NCBI GenBank assembly: GCA_951813855.1
Contig: OX638380.1
Location: forward strand, 248,001 to 312,000
Length of the DNA: 64,000 nt
Origin: an uncultured Verrucomicrobiae bacterium
Lineage (GTDB): Bacteria > Verrucomicrobiota > Verrucomicrobiia > Limisphaerales > AAA164-E04
Direction: 5' to 3'
In this document: one piece after another, positions 47,500-57,477 of the stretch
Position numbering within the stretch: the stretch's first letter is position 1
Layout: every line of letters starts with the position of its first letter
Position numbers and translations under genes: made by a program
The notes under the pieces: generated by a model
Database searches by the model: none
The model's input: the letters and a program-made list of their open reading frames with translations, nothing else
Told to the model about the DNA's origin: nothing

Positions 47500-48992
47500 T
47501 CAGAGCGCTTTCGATTTGGATTCTCGGCATGGCGGCGATCGCCGGCACGGCCGAACAACGTCCCAGCATTTTGTTATGCCTGTCGGACGATCAAAGCTAC
47601 GCGCACACCGGAGCCAACGGCGACCCGATCGTGCAGACTCCCGCCTTCGACCGCGTGGCCCGCGAAGGCCTTCGTTTCGTTCATGCGTTCTGCGACGCTC
47701 CGTCCTGCGGTCCTTCCCGAAGCGCCCTGTTGACCGGTCAAGCGATCTGGCGCTTGGAAGAAGGAGGCAACATCCACAGTACGCTGCCGGCTCAATTCGC
47801 CACCTATCCCGAATTGCTGAGGCGGGCGGGATACGCCGTGGGGAGTACCGGCAAGGCCTGGGGGCCAGGACGGCTCGAACCCGGCGGCCGAACGATCAAT
47901 CCGGCCGGGGCCGTGATCAGCGGCCGCCGGAAGAAACCCGCCGCCGCCCACGTCAGCGCCGTGGACTACGCCGAAAATTTCCGGGATTTTCTGCGAGAAG
48001 TACCTTCGGACCGGCCCTTCTGTTTTTGGCTGGGAACTTACGAACCGCACCGTCCTTTCGCACGGGGACAGGGACGAAAAGAAGGTAAAGATCCCGCCCG
48101 AGTAACCGTTCCGCCGCACCTTCCCGACCACGAAATCGTCCGCGACGACCTGTTAGATTACCTGACGGAAATCGAACGTTTCGATCGAACGGTCTCCCGA
48201 GCCCTGGAAATTCTGGAAGAAACCGGGAGACTGGCCGATACCATCGTCGTGGTCACCAGCGATCACGGCATGCCGTTTCCCCGAGCCAAAGCCAGTTTAT
48301 ACGATTTCGGGACGCGCGTCCCTCTGGCGATTCGTTGGCCCGAAGGCATCCGCCGGCCGGGACGGGAAAGCCGGGCTTTCGTCAACTTGAGCGATCTGGC
48401 TCCCACTTTCCTGGAGGCGGCCGGACTCGCCGCCCCTCCCGAAATGACCGCCCGGAGCCTCTTGAACCTGTTCCAAGACGAAACGGACGAGGAACGCACG
48501 GCGGCGTTTATCGCGATGGAACGTCATGACGGCTGCCGTCACGAAGGCAAGGGTTACCCTTGCCGGGCGATGCGTACCGAGGACTATCTCTATATCTACA
48601 ACTTCGAACCCCATCGGTGGCCAGCCGGTTCCCCGGACGCTTCGGTTTGCGCCCGAGCCATTCCCTTCGGCGAAATCGATCCCTCCCCCACCAAGGATTA
48701 TTTGTTGCGGCATCGCGGGGTGCACGGCATCGGGCGGCTCGCCGAATTATCGTTCGGCATGCGGCCGGTCGAAGAACTCTACCGGCTCGATGAAGATCCA
48801 GGGCAACTGAACAACGTAGCCGGTTTGACCCGCTATCGAGATACGCAACGGGCGTTACGCGAACGGCTTTTCGATCGTCTGCGGCAAACCGGCGATCCCC
48901 GCGTCACCGGCGGACCGGTTCTCTGGGACCATTATCCCTACTACGGCGCCCGAAAAAATCCGGCATGGAAAGTAGCTTCTCCCGATCGCTGA
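47496..48992 (+). CDS. Sulfatase 2 (N-sulfoglucosamine sulfohydrolase-like)
   Basis: The 498 residues start at a GTG in the GTGA overlap with the previous gene. A short signal peptide precedes RPSILLCLSDDQS (Asp31, Asp32). The formylglycine motif is CGPSR (Cys71-Arg75), in the context DAPSCGPSRSALLTGQ. That context and the tail resembling heparan N-sulfatase relatives (ELYRLDEDPGQLNNVAG) suggest family S1_8. Histidine motifs TYEPHRPF and SDHGMPFPRAK are present. The gene overlaps the next sulfatase by 28 bases. Substrate assignment is inference from motif style only. Confidence 0.9.
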   Translation: MIRALSIWILGMAAIAGTAEQRPSILLCLSDDQSYAHTGANGDPIVQTPAFDRVAREGLRFVHAFCDAPSCGPSRSALLTGQAIWRLEEGGNIHSTLPAQFATYPELLRRAGYAVGSTGKAWGPGRLEPGGRTINPAGAVISGRRKKPAAAHVSAVDYAENFRDFLREVPSDRPFCFWLGTYEPHRPFARGQGRKEGKDPARVTVPPHLPDHEIVRDDLLDYLTEIERFDRTVSRALEILEETGRLADTIVVVTSDHGMPFPRAKASLYDFGTRVPLAIRWPEGIRRPGRESRAFVNLSDLAPTFLEAAGLAAPPEMTARSLLNLFQDETDEERTAAFIAMERHDGCRHEGKGYPCRAMRTEDYLYIYNFEPHRWPAGSPDASVCARAIPFGEIDPSPTKDYLLRHRGVHGIGRLAELSFGMRPVEELYRLDEDPGQLNNVAGLTRYRDTQRALRERLFDRLRQTGDPRVTGGPVLWDHYPYYGARKNPAWKVASPDR

Positions 48993-50413
48993 AGGCCACC
49001 GTGGTGTTGTGCTTGAGCGGCTTGGCCGTCTGGTTTTCGACCGCAGCGGCACTCCTTGGCGCCACGACCGACATCCGCGACCGGCCCGATATTCTCTTCA
49101 TCGTCGTCGACGATTTGAACGACTGGATATCCTTGCTCGATCCGGCAGCTCCGATCCCGACCCCAAATTTGGAAAGGTTGGCCCGGCGAGGCATGCTGTT
49201 CACTCGCGCCTATTGCGCTTCCCCGGCCTGCAATCCCTCGCGAACCGCCGCCCTGACCGGCCTGCGACCCGCCACCACCGGTGTATACGGCAACGCCAGC
49301 GATTGGCGCCAGGCTTTACCCCGGCGACGAACCGTCATGCAACAATTCAAGGCGGCCGGTTACGAGGTGAAAGGAGCCGGGAAAATCTTTCATCATCACC
49401 ACAACGGAGCCTTCCACGACGACGCTTCGTTTGACGAATTTCAAGCCCTGCGCCCCCAAAGCTATCCGCCTCAAAAATTAAACGGCGGCGCCGACTACGG
49501 TTCGCGCAACACGGACTGGGGAAAGTGGCCGCTTCGCGACGCCGATACCGTCGACGCCTCCACCGTGGATTACTGCCTCCGAGCCTTGGCCGACCCCGAT
49601 CGCAACCGACCGCTCTTTCTGGCCTGCGGCCTGTTCCGGCCTCATTCCCCGTTCTTCGCTCCGGCCCCCTATCACGAACCGTTTCAAGACTTGAAATTGC
49701 CGGACCGGGATCCCGACGACTGGACCGACCTGCCCCCAGGCGCCGTTTCGCTGCTGAAGCCTAAACGATGGTTCTGGAAAGGCCTGATGCGCCTGGAGGC
49801 GCGGCGCCCGGGATCCTGGCGAGCTTTCGTCCAGGCTTACGCTGCCTGCGTGGCCTTCGCCGACGCCCAGGTCGGCCGCTTGCTGGACGCGCTCGACCGT
49901 CACCGGCTCTGGGATCGCACCGTGATTGTCCTCTGGTCCGATCACGGCTTCCATTTAGGAGAAAAAAACCACCTCGAAAAATTCGCCCTGTGGGAAAAGA
50001 CCACTCACATCCCCTTGATTATCGTCGCCCCGGGGCTGACCCGGCCGGGAAGCCGATGCGACCGGCCGGTCGATCTGATGTCGTTATACCCTACCCTGTT
50101 GGAATTGGGAAACCTGCCTCCGGACCCTCAATGCGACAGCCGCAGCCTGGTTCCCCTGTTGCGACAGCCTGACGCCCCTTGGAACTCACCGGCCCTCACG
50201 ACTTATCTCCCGGGCAATCACTCGGTTCGCAGCGACCGCTGGCGCTATATCCGCTACGCTAACGGCGACGAAGAACTTTACGATCACCGCTCGGACCCCG
50301 ACGAACGAGACAATCTGGCCGCAGAGCGGCGATTTGCCGACATCCTGTCGGACCATCGAAAATGGCTGCCTGCCGAAGCGAAAAAACCGATCGGAAACTT
50401 GAAAAACAAGTGA
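48965..50413 (+). CDS. Sulfatase 3 (iduronate-2-sulfatase-like)
   Basis: The 482-residue protein has a signal peptide at about residues 8-33. The metal site is VVDDLNDW (Asp49, Asp50), and the formylglycine motif is CNPSR (Cys89-Arg93). ACGLFRPHSPFFAP, WSDHGFHLGEKNHLEKFALWEKTTH and ELYDHRSDPDERDNLA are typical of the iduronate-2-sulfatase subgroup (S1_7). Its start overlaps the end of sulfatase 2, making three coupled genes. Together with the previous gene this hints at a substrate with more than one kind of sulfate, such as a glycosaminoglycan or algal polysaccharide. Confidence 0.91.
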   Translation: MESSFSRSLKATVVLCLSGLAVWFSTAAALLGATTDIRDRPDILFIVVDDLNDWISLLDPAAPIPTPNLERLARRGMLFTRAYCASPACNPSRTAALTGLRPATTGVYGNASDWRQALPRRRTVMQQFKAAGYEVKGAGKIFHHHHNGAFHDDASFDEFQALRPQSYPPQKLNGGADYGSRNTDWGKWPLRDADTVDASTVDYCLRALADPDRNRPLFLACGLFRPHSPFFAPAPYHEPFQDLKLPDRDPDDWTDLPPGAVSLLKPKRWFWKGLMRLEARRPGSWRAFVQAYAACVAFADAQVGRLLDALDRHRLWDRTVIVLWSDHGFHLGEKNHLEKFALWEKTTHIPLIIVAPGLTRPGSRCDRPVDLMSLYPTLLELGNLPPDPQCDSRSLVPLLRQPDAPWNSPALTTYLPGNHSVRSDRWRYIRYANGDEELYDHRSDPDERDNLAAERRFADILSDHRKWLPAEAKKPIGNLKNK

Positions 50414-50470
50414 CGAAGCGTTAGGGTAGCCTCCGTCGGTTCACGACGTGAGCGTTGGGTAAACCGGTCG

Positions 50471-51523
50471 ATGGCCTCCAAATTCATTATCCCTAGCGGC
50501 GTCATGGCAGAACGGCCGCATACCGAGCTCAACCAACCCGATGCGGCCCTGGAAGGTTCCATCCGCCCCAAAAAGTTCGATGAATTCACCGGCCAAAGCA
50601 AGGTCAAGGAACGACTGGAAATCGCGGTCGACGCCGCTACGCAACGTAAAGAAGTTCTGGACCATGTCCTCTTGAACGGCCCTCCCGGCTTGGGCAAAAC
50701 GACGCTGGCCCACATTATCGCCCAAGCGATGAACGCCGGCTTGAAAAACACCAGCGGCCCCACCATCGAAAAAGCCGGCGATCTGGCCGGATTGTTGACG
50801 AATCTGGAACCGGGAGACGTGTTGTTCATCGACGAAATCCACCGGCTGCAAAAAAACATCGAAGAGTATCTCTACCCCGCGATGGAGGATTTCAAACTGG
50901 ATATTATTATCGATCAGGGCCCCAACGCCCGAAGCGTTTGCATCAATCTGCCCCGCTTCACCCTGATCGGCGCCACTACCCGAAGCGGGTTGCTGTCCAG
51001 TCCGTTGTTAAGCCGCTTTCCCATCCGGGAACGACTCGATTATTACGGTGCCGATCAACTCCGCGACATCACCCAACGCACGGCTCAGATCCTCGAAGTG
51101 CCCATCGATCTGGAAGGCGCCGGAGAAATCGCCCGCCGCAGCCGAGGCACTCCCCGCATCGCCAATAATCTGCTTCGGCGAGTCCGCGACTACGCCCAAG
51201 TCCGCCATGACGGCCGCATCACCAAAGCGATCGCCGATCAAGGCCTGGCCCTGCTGGAAATCGACGAAAACGGCCTCGACGAAATGGACAAACGCATCCT
51301 CGAAGCGATCATCCACAATTTCGAAGGCGGACCGGTAGGACTGAATTCGCTGGCTGTCGCCGTGGGCGAAGAGCCCGATACCCTGGAAGAGGTCTACGAG
51401 CCCTACCTCATCATGGAAGGCTACCTCAAACGAACCCCTCAAGGCCGGGCGGCCACCCGGCTCAGTTACGACAAGTTAGGCGTCGAGGCGACTCGCGGCC
51501 CCGACCAGCACGAGTTGTTCTGA
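50471..51523 (+). CDS. ruvB: Holliday junction branch migration helicase RuvB
   Basis: The 350 residues are of standard length. The AAA+ core has Walker A GPPGLGKT (residues 70-77) and FIDEIHRL as Walker B, with [13 protein letters not shown] as sensor 1/arginine-finger region. [21 protein letters not shown] is sensor 2. The C-terminal winged-helix domain ends in [13 protein letters not shown]. It drives branch migration with RuvA. It lies 57 bases after the sulfatase cluster on the same strand, probably as an independent unit. No ruvA or ruvC is near. Confidence 0.97.
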   Translation: MASKFIIPSGVMAERPHTELNQPDAALEGSIRPKKFDEFTGQSKVKERLEIAVDAATQRKEVLDHVLLNGPPGLGKTTLAHIIAQAMNAGLKNTSGPTIEKAGDLAGLLTNLEPGDVLFIDEIHRLQKNIEEYLYPAMEDFKLDIIIDQGPNARSVCINLPRFTLIGATTRSGLLSSPLLSRFPIRERLDYYGADQLRDITQRTAQILEVPIDLEGAGEIARRSRGTPRIANNLLRRVRDYAQVRHDGRITKAIADQGLALLEIDENGLDEMDKRILEAIIHNFEGGPVGLNSLAVAVGEEPDTLEEVYEPYLIMEGYLKRTPQGRAATRLSYDKLGVEATRGPDQHELF

Positions 51524-51553
51524 CCACTTCCCGGAAGCTTCCGGCCGAAAACC

Positions 51554-51904
51554 TCAGGGCAAGGGTTGCCGGCAAACCGGACAACTCACCTTCCCGTCGA
51601 CCGTCACGAACCCCATGCTGTCGGGATAGACCTTGCCGCAGGCATCCAGGGGACATTTCAGAGCCCGAATCGTGGTATTCTTGCCGCAGTCGTCACAGGC
51701 CATCGCCGTATCGGGATTGCTGGCGTACCAATCGGCCAACGCCTCCCGGGAAGTCGCAAACCCGTGCTGACACTCCTGGCAAAGCAGCCAGGAGTCACCC
51801 GCAAAATCCTGACTGTTCTCCGAATCCGACGCATTCTTTCGGAACAGGAAGATGGCAAGGACGATCAAGGCCAACGCTCCCACTATTTTCAGCGTGTCGT
51901 TCAT
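51554..51904 (-). CDS. Membrane-anchored zinc-ribbon protein coupled to a pseudopilin
   Basis: The 116-residue protein has one N-terminal transmembrane helix (residues about 5-22). Four CxxC-like pairs follow: Cys42/Cys45, Cys70/Cys73, Cys84/Cys89 and Cys108/Cys111, enough for two zinc sites. Its ATG lies in an ATGA overlap with the stop of the pseudopilin gene upstream. I do not recognise a named family. The coupling suggests that it acts with the pseudopilin, perhaps in its folding or assembly, but this is inference. Confidence 0.7.
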   Translation of the reverse strand: MNDTLKIVGALALIVLAIFLFRKNASDSENSQDFAGDSWLLCQECQHGFATSREALADWYASNPDTAMACDDCGKNTTIRALKCPLDACGKVYPDSMGFVTVDGKVSCPVCRQPLP

Positions 51905-52728
51905 TGGGGCGGCAGCAGATTTCGATGCGGCAAATTATCGTTGTTCCAGCGCTTGATCTGATTCAGGTCCTTATTGAGGGACCAGACTAAATTGCGAACC
52001 TTCTCGTAGTCGGCATGAGAGTCGGTAAAGAGCAAGTTGGAGCCTTCGTTGTGACGCTTGCTGGGCCATTCGGCGGCCGGATGATCGAAAGTTCCCCCGT
52101 CGGCGGGATCGACCGCGGTATCCCACCGTCCGTCCGTGCGGGAGTCGGTGATTGCGATCATGTCCGACGGAGCGGTCACCATGGAAGTCTTGATGTATTG
52201 GCTTTGATTATTGATATCGCCGCCCAGTCCCAAGGTGGGACCGGTCGTGCTGGGCGTGAATTCCCGAACCCCCCAATCGTTGTAGCCATAGGTGAAAAAG
52301 GAACTGGAGGCACGAACGTTCCACGGAAACGAACGGTTATCCACGATATTCGTTCGGTTCCACCAAAATTTCGCTTTCTCCGAGGGGCAGTCAAAGGATT
52401 TTTCGTTCGCCCCCATGACTTGCAGCAGGCGTCCCGGCCAAACGATGGCGTTGGCCCACGGCACGCTTCCTCCTCCCTGGCGCCAATGACCGGGATAGTA
52501 TTCCTGGTTTTCGAGGGTATACATGTGCAACCCGAGCCCCATCTGCTTCAGATTGCTCAGGCATTTGACCGCCTTGGCCTTTTCCTTGGCTTTCGACAGG
52601 GCCGGAAGCAACATGCCGGCCAAGATGGCGATAATGGCAATCACCACCAGCAATTCGATCAGGGTAAAGGCCCTGAGCCGCGGCGCACAAACCGACCTCC
52701 GGGAAATCATACGAGGAACGATGGGCAT
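51901..52728 (-). CDS. Prepilin-type pseudopilin (GspG/H-like, PVC type)
   Basis: Length is 275 residues. A basic leader ends at Ala20, followed by [20 protein letters not shown] with the conserved Glu5 of the mature protein. This is the site recognised by the prepilin peptidase. After the helix come [20 protein letters not shown] and a globular domain ending in [20 protein letters not shown], the DUF1559-like pattern (a variant of H-x9-DG) frequent in Verrucomicrobia and Lentisphaerae. It may be a component or a substrate of a type II-like secretion system. It overlaps the zinc-ribbon gene by four bases. Confidence 0.88.
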   Translation of the reverse strand: MPIVPRMISRRSVCAPRLRAFTLIELLVVIAIIAILAGMLLPALSKAKEKAKAVKCLSNLKQMGLGLHMYTLENQEYYPGHWRQGGGSVPWANAIVWPGRLLQVMGANEKSFDCPSEKAKFWWNRTNIVDNRSFPWNVRASSSFFTYGYNDWGVREFTPSTTGPTLGLGGDINNQSQYIKTSMVTAPSDMIAITDSRTDGRWDTAVDPADGGTFDHPAAEWPSKRHNEGSNLLFTDSHADYEKVRNLVWSLNKDLNQIKRWNNDNLPHRNLLPPQ

Positions 52729-52896
52729 CCGCCCCTAAAAGTCAACGATAAACTCAACTTCTCTCGCGCCCAGCGAAACCATCGCATGCGAAAATCAGTT
52801 CTCGTCCTTCGTCCGACACTCCCGAAACCGGTAAGGCCAAACGGTGACGAGTCGGCGCTTCCCTCCTCCGTCGTCCGATTTGTCGTCAACCGGTCA

Positions 52897-52926
52897 TTGA
52901 ACTAGCCATTTCCCCTGAGCTATCTT
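52897..52926 (+). promoter_or_regulatory. Possible sigma-70-type promoter of the aldo/keto reductase-carB unit
   Basis: TTGAAC (52897-52902), 18-base spacer, TATCTT (52921-52926), 37 bases upstream of the start at 52964. Each hexamer matches four of six consensus positions, so this is suggestive only. Confidence 0.35.
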
Positions 52927-52928
52927 AT

Positions 52929-52943
52929 TTTCCGGCCCGGAAA
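52929..52943. promoter_or_regulatory. Interrupted palindrome upstream of the aldo/keto reductase gene
   Basis: TTTCCGG-C-CCGGAAA, two perfect 7-base arms around one base. It sits between the putative -10 box and the start codon, with a further half-site ttccgg at 52948-52953. It could be an operator or a leader hairpin. No regulator can be named. Confidence 0.35.
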
Positions 52944-52963
52944 TTATTCCGGCCCCCCTACCC

Positions 52964-54001
52964 ATGAACAGGCGACGACTAGGCAAAAGCGGATTGACGG
53001 TTTCAGAAATCTGCCTAGGCACGATGACTTTCGGTTCGCAATGCGACCGGCGCCGGTCGTTCGCCGTGCTGGACCGCGCCTTGGAGGGCGGCATCGATTT
53101 TTTCGACTGCGCGGAAATGTATCCCGCCCCGCCCCGCACGGAACATTTCGGCATTTCCGAAGAAATCCTGGGCTCCTGGATGCAGGATAAACCCCGTGAA
53201 TCGCTGACGATCGCCACCAAGGTGACCGGCCCGGCGCACGGTTGGTTTTCGCCTCCGGTACGACACGAGAGAACGGCCTTGGACCGGCATCAGATCTTGC
53301 GCGCCGCCGAAGGCAGCCTGAAAAGATTGCGCACGGACTACCTGGATCTCTATCAACTCCATTGGCCCGATCACGGCATGCGGCCGGAAGACACCTTGAG
53401 CGCGCTCACCCAATTGATCGACGAAGGGAAGGTGCGCGCCGTCGGCACGAGCAACGAAACCTGCTGGGGACTCATGAAGTATCTGTGGGCGGCCGAAGTC
53501 CACGATCTGGCCCGGTTCGACTCGGTGCAAAACCACTTCAGCCTGATCAATCGCCGCTGCGAAAACGAATTGGCTCAAGTCTGCCGTCAGGAGAACGTCA
53601 GCCTGTTGCCCTATTCTCCCTTGGGGGGAGGAACGCTAACCGGCAAATACGACCAGGGCCATCCGCCCGGGGCGCGGTTCACCTACTACCTGGAACACGG
53701 TCAAGAACGACAAAAAGCGATGGCCCGCCGCTTCGTCAACGAACGCACGCTGGAAACTACCCGCCGCTGCGAAAAAATCGCCCATGAGGCCGGGCTTTCG
53801 GTTACCACCCTAGCGGTAGCCTGGAGCAAACAACACGATTACGTCGCCTCGACCATTATCGGCGCGTCTCATCCCGACCAACTGGACGATTGCTTGAAAG
53901 CGGCAGCGATTCGGTTGGACGACGAGACCCTGAACCGGCTCGACGCGCTAGAAGCCGCAAGCCCCAACCCCATGCCCGAAGACGGTTTGAGGCAACTCTG
54001 A
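52964..54001 (+). CDS. tas: Aldo/keto reductase (Tas-like)
   Basis: The 345-residue length and sequence pattern match E. coli Tas. The catalytic tetrad of the superfamily is visible: Asp48 and Tyr53 in [12 protein letters not shown], Lys86 in TIATKVTGP, and His133 in LYQLHWPDH. The NADP-binding end has [18 protein letters not shown]. The physiological substrate is unknown, and Tas was found only through suppression of tyrosine auxotrophy in E. coli. The carB gene begins 7 bases after its stop, so they are probably co-transcribed. Confidence 0.88.
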   Translation: MNRRRLGKSGLTVSEICLGTMTFGSQCDRRRSFAVLDRALEGGIDFFDCAEMYPAPPRTEHFGISEEILGSWMQDKPRESLTIATKVTGPAHGWFSPPVRHERTALDRHQILRAAEGSLKRLRTDYLDLYQLHWPDHGMRPEDTLSALTQLIDEGKVRAVGTSNETCWGLMKYLWAAEVHDLARFDSVQNHFSLINRRCENELAQVCRQENVSLLPYSPLGGGTLTGKYDQGHPPGARFTYYLEHGQERQKAMARRFVNERTLETTRRCEKIAHEAGLSVTTLAVAWSKQHDYVASTIIGASHPDQLDDCLKAAAIRLDDETLNRLDALEAASPNPMPEDGLRQL

Positions 54002-54008
54002 TCATTCC

Positions 54009-55514
54009 ATGCCCAGACGAACCGATATAGATTCCGTACTGATCATCGGGGCCGGCCCCATCATCATCGGACAAGCTTGCGAGTTCGATTACTCGGGAGT
54101 TCAAGCCTGCAAGGCGCTGAAAGAAGAGCGCTACCGGATCGTGCTGGTGAATTCCAATCCGGCGACCATCATGACCGATCCCGAATTTGCCGATCGAACT
54201 TATATCGAACCGATCACTCCGGATTGCGTCCGCAAGATCATCGAACGGGAACTGGAGGAACAACGGCGAAGCGGACGAACCGGCTCCCTGGTGTTGCTCC
54301 CCACCCTGGGCGGCCAAACCGCGCTGAACACCGCGATGGCCCTGCACCGGGACGGCACGCTCGCCCGCCTGGGAATCGAAATGATCGGCGCCAACGCCGA
54401 GGCCATCCGGCGGGGCGAAGACCGTCAGGAATTCAAGGACGCGATGGAAAAAATCGGCTTGGATCTTCCGTTGAGCTACACCGCCAACAACTGGAAACAA
54501 GCGACGGCTCGCGCTACCGCTATCGGCGCCTATCCGCTAATCATCCGACCGGCTTACACCTTGGGCGGCACCGGCGGCGGCATCGCCTACAATCCCCAGG
54601 AATTCGAGGCGACCGTCAAACGGGGATTGGAAGTGTCGCCCGTGAACGAAGTGTTGATCGAGGAATCCCTGCTCGGTTGGAAGGAATACGAAATGGAAGT
54701 CATGCGCGACCGCGCGGATAATTGCGTCATCGTCTGTTCCATCGAAAACTTCGATCCCATGGGGGTCCATACCGGCGATTCGATCACCGTCGCGCCGATC
54801 CAAACCCTGAGCGACAAGGAATATCAGATCATGCGCGACGCCTCCTTCGCCATCATCCGGGAAATCGGCGTCGAAACCGGCGGTTCGAACATTCAGTTCA
54901 GCGTGTGCCCCCAAACCGGCCGCATGGTCGTCATCGAAATGAATCCACGCGTTTCCCGGTCTTCGGCGCTGGCCTCCAAGGCGACCGGCTTTCCGATCGC
55001 CAAAATCGCCGCCAAATTGGCGGTGGGTTACCGGTTGGACGAGATCCCCAACGACATCACCCAAGAAACGCCCGCCAGTTTCGAACCGACTATCGATTAC
55101 GTCGTCACCAAGATTCCCCGGTTCGCGTTCGAAAAATTTCCGCAAGCCGACCCTACCCTGAACACCCAAATGAAATCGGTAGGCGAAGCGATGGCGATCG
55201 GCCGCACCTTCAAGGAATCGCTGCAAAAATGCCTCCGATCGATCGAGAACGGCAGAAACGGTTTGGGCGGCAACGAGAAACGCTGGCGCATCGGCGATCA
55301 GGTGTTCGCCGACCGGGAAATCTTTCCGATCGACATTATCCGGCAAAAACTGACCGCTCCCAATGCCGAACGGATCTACTTTATCCGCCACGCGTTCCGC
55401 GCCGGCCTGGACGTGGCCGCGATCCACGAATTGACCCGCATCGACCCGTGGTTCCTGACTCAGATCAAGGAACTCGTCGACTTCGAGGAGGAGCTGGTCG
55501 CCGCCGCTACCTGA
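54009..55514 (+). CDS. carB: Carbamoyl-phosphate synthase large subunit, N-terminal half only
   Basis: The 501 residues cover the carboxyphosphate-forming ATP-grasp domain (about 1-400, with [42 protein letters not shown] and [18 protein letters not shown]). They also cover the start of the oligomerisation domain ([12 protein letters not shown]). The protein then stops at a TGA in [21 protein letters not shown]. Usual CarB has about 1070 residues with a second ATP-grasp half and an allosteric MGS domain. Neither is downstream, where a convergent lipoprotein gene starts within 8 bases. Either the enzyme is split into two genes, as known in Aquifex and some methanogens, or this is a truncation. 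All N-half motifs look intact, which favours a split gene. Confidence 0.9.
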   Translation: MPRRTDIDSVLIIGAGPIIIGQACEFDYSGVQACKALKEERYRIVLVNSNPATIMTDPEFADRTYIEPITPDCVRKIIERELEEQRRSGRTGSLVLLPTLGGQTALNTAMALHRDGTLARLGIEMIGANAEAIRRGEDRQEFKDAMEKIGLDLPLSYTANNWKQATARATAIGAYPLIIRPAYTLGGTGGGIAYNPQEFEATVKRGLEVSPVNEVLIEESLLGWKEYEMEVMRDRADNCVIVCSIENFDPMGVHTGDSITVAPIQTLSDKEYQIMRDASFAIIREIGVETGGSNIQFSVCPQTGRMVVIEMNPRVSRSSALASKATGFPIAKIAAKLAVGYRLDEIPNDITQETPASFEPTIDYVVTKIPRFAFEKFPQADPTLNTQMKSVGEAMAIGRTFKESLQKCLRSIENGRNGLGGNEKRWRIGDQVFADREIFPIDIIRQKLTAPNAERIYFIRHAFRAGLDVAAIHELTRIDPWFLTQIKELVDFEEELVAAAT

Positions 55515-55521
55515 CGGCCGG

Positions 55522-55917
55522 TTACCAACCTTCGTCGAGAATATTCAAGCGATACTCGTCCGAGCGCCGGCTGTTGCCTTCGTGGCGGAGCAAGTCGGCT
55601 TGGACAAAATCGAATTTGAAACGATAGTCCACGAAGTCCTGGTCGGAAGCTACCGGCACCAGCGTTTCCCAGCGGCCTTCGGCCAAACGCACCGGCCGCA
55701 TGGGATAGGACATCCGCCCGATCAACACCGAAGGCTGGATGGTTTCCTCTCTAACGTACTCCTGCTGCCCGCGCCAGGCCACCTCGATCCGGTAGAACCC
55801 GGTCCGGGTGCGAGAATAATCCCCGGGAGTCAGATTGACGATCGACGGGGTGGCACAGCCGGCCGCCAACGCCAGCAACGCGAATGCGCTGAAACAGATT
55901 CGAAAAGACCGCCACAT
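55522..55917 (-). CDS. Putative lipoprotein, unknown function
   Basis: The 131-residue protein has a lipoprotein signal ending in LALAAGC (Cys21), so it should be lipid-anchored. The mature part is rich in aromatic and charged strands (FYRIEVAWRGQQEYVREE, VDYRFKFDFVQADLL) and resembles an outer-membrane accessory fold. I cannot name a family. It converges on carB with stops 8 bases apart. Confidence 0.7.
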   Translation of the reverse strand: MWRSFRICFSAFALLALAAGCATPSIVNLTPGDYSRTRTGFYRIEVAWRGQQEYVREETIQPSVLIGRMSYPMRPVRLAEGRWETLVPVASDQDFVDYRFKFDFVQADLLRHEGNSRRSDEYRLNILDEGW

Positions 55918-56059
55918 ATTCGGGATATCATAACCCTGACCGGCGATCGGGTAAAGCGTTATTCTGAATTAACGCCGTCGCGCACCCCAGTTGGCATGCG
56001 ACAATCCAATAGCTTTTCCCTTGCCGCCGCCCGGCCGAAGTGCGAAGAATCCCTCGATT

Positions 56060-57358
56060 ATGGATTCGCGACAGTTACGCCTTTTTGTCGTTGTGTTAAC
56101 GGCATCGTTCGCCTGGCCGGCCGGGAACGCGGACGATTGGCCGGGATTTCGAGGTGCCACAGGAGACGGAATTTCGACGGAAACGGGACTGCCGGTCCAT
56201 TGGTCGACCGAGCGCAACCTGAAATGGCAGATCGATTTGCCGGGACGGGGCAACTCGTCGCCGGTCGTCGTCGCCGACCGCGTCTATCTTTCCACCCAAG
56301 ACGAAGCTCGCGACCTGTGGGTATTGGCCTTGAACCGGGCCGACGGCCGGACGATCTGGCGAACGAAACTGATTCGCGGCGAACTATCGGCCAACGGCCC
56401 CCGGAATCTGTGGGCGCATCGTCACAACCCGGCTACTCCCACCCTGGCCGCTAACGCCGAAGGCGTTTGGGCGTTTTTCGGGACCGGCGATTTGTTCGGG
56501 CTCGATCTCGAGGGCAAGCAACGCTGGCATCGCAATCTGGTCCAAGAATACGGCGCCTACGACATTACCTTCGGCATGGGCTCCTCGCCCCGGCTCTGGA
56601 AATCTCTGCTCTACGTCAATTGCATCACCAAAGGCCCCTCCTATGTTTTGGCTCTCGCCACCGACACCGGCCGGACCGTCTGGAAAACCGACCGGCAACT
56701 TCCCGCGTTCGCCGACGGCGCCGACGCCTACTCCACTCCGGCCATCTGGGAAAAAGACGGCCAAGCGGAATTGCTGGTCGCCGGGGCCGAGCACATCAAC
56801 GCTTACGACCCCGCAACCGGCCGGCAGAAATGGATCAGCGGCGGCTTAGGCATCCGCAGCCGTTACGGCCGCATCATCGCTTCCCCCGCAGTGTCCCGGG
56901 ACGTCATCCTGCAATGCGCCGGCAACCCCGGAGGCGGAGGCAACGGGCGCGTCATCGCTCTTCAAGCGGGGGGAATCGGCGACATCACCGCCACGGGCCG
57001 GCTCTGGAACATCGAACGAACGGCTCCCGACTCCGCGACCCCGGTTTGCTATCGCGGCTACGCCTTTCTGGTTCGCGGCAACGGCGTCACGGTGTGCGCC
57101 GAACTGAAAACCGGTCGAAAGCTTTGGGAAGAACGCCTGACGCAAGGAGAGTACTTCAGTTCCACGATCGCCGGTGACGGCAAAATCTACGTTTTGGCCA
57201 CCAACGGCACGTGCTCGGTAGTGGCGGCCGAACCTCAATTCAACCGCTTGGCCGAAAACCGCTTGCCCGGAACGTTTTACGCCACCCCGGCCGTCAGCGA
57301 CGGGACTTTGTTCCTCCGCAGCGAAACCGCTCTCTTCGCGATCGAAACCGCGGACTGA
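56060..57358 (+). CDS. PQQ-like beta-propeller protein
   Basis: The 432 residues start at the ATG at 56060, which begins a signal peptide. The frame open from 55991 adds 23 residues without a signal. ADDWPGFRGATGDG is the usual opening of PQQ-repeat proteins of Planctomycetes and Verrucomicrobia. Repeats of the pattern VLALNRADGRTIWRT, GLDLEGKQRWHRN, VLALATDTGRTVWKT and CAELKTGRKLWEERL form propeller blades. No catalytic dehydrogenase residues for PQQ are obvious, so it may be structural or binding. It is a stand-alone gene. Confidence 0.87.
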   Translation: MDSRQLRLFVVVLTASFAWPAGNADDWPGFRGATGDGISTETGLPVHWSTERNLKWQIDLPGRGNSSPVVVADRVYLSTQDEARDLWVLALNRADGRTIWRTKLIRGELSANGPRNLWAHRHNPATPTLAANAEGVWAFFGTGDLFGLDLEGKQRWHRNLVQEYGAYDITFGMGSSPRLWKSLLYVNCITKGPSYVLALATDTGRTVWKTDRQLPAFADGADAYSTPAIWEKDGQAELLVAGAEHINAYDPATGRQKWISGGLGIRSRYGRIIASPAVSRDVILQCAGNPGGGGNGRVIALQAGGIGDITATGRLWNIERTAPDSATPVCYRGYAFLVRGNGVTVCAELKTGRKLWEERLTQGEYFSSTIAGDGKIYVLATNGTCSVVAAEPQFNRLAENRLPGTFYATPAVSDGTLFLRSETALFAIETAD

Positions 57359-57477
57359 CTAAGCCGGACGGCTCGCCGGCAGGAGACTGTCCGGTATCTG
57401 GCAATTTCGAGGTGCCCTTTCCTGGCTCCCAGAGGCCGGGCGGGCTCGGAACGAGGGGAAGACAGCCCGGCGACGGC

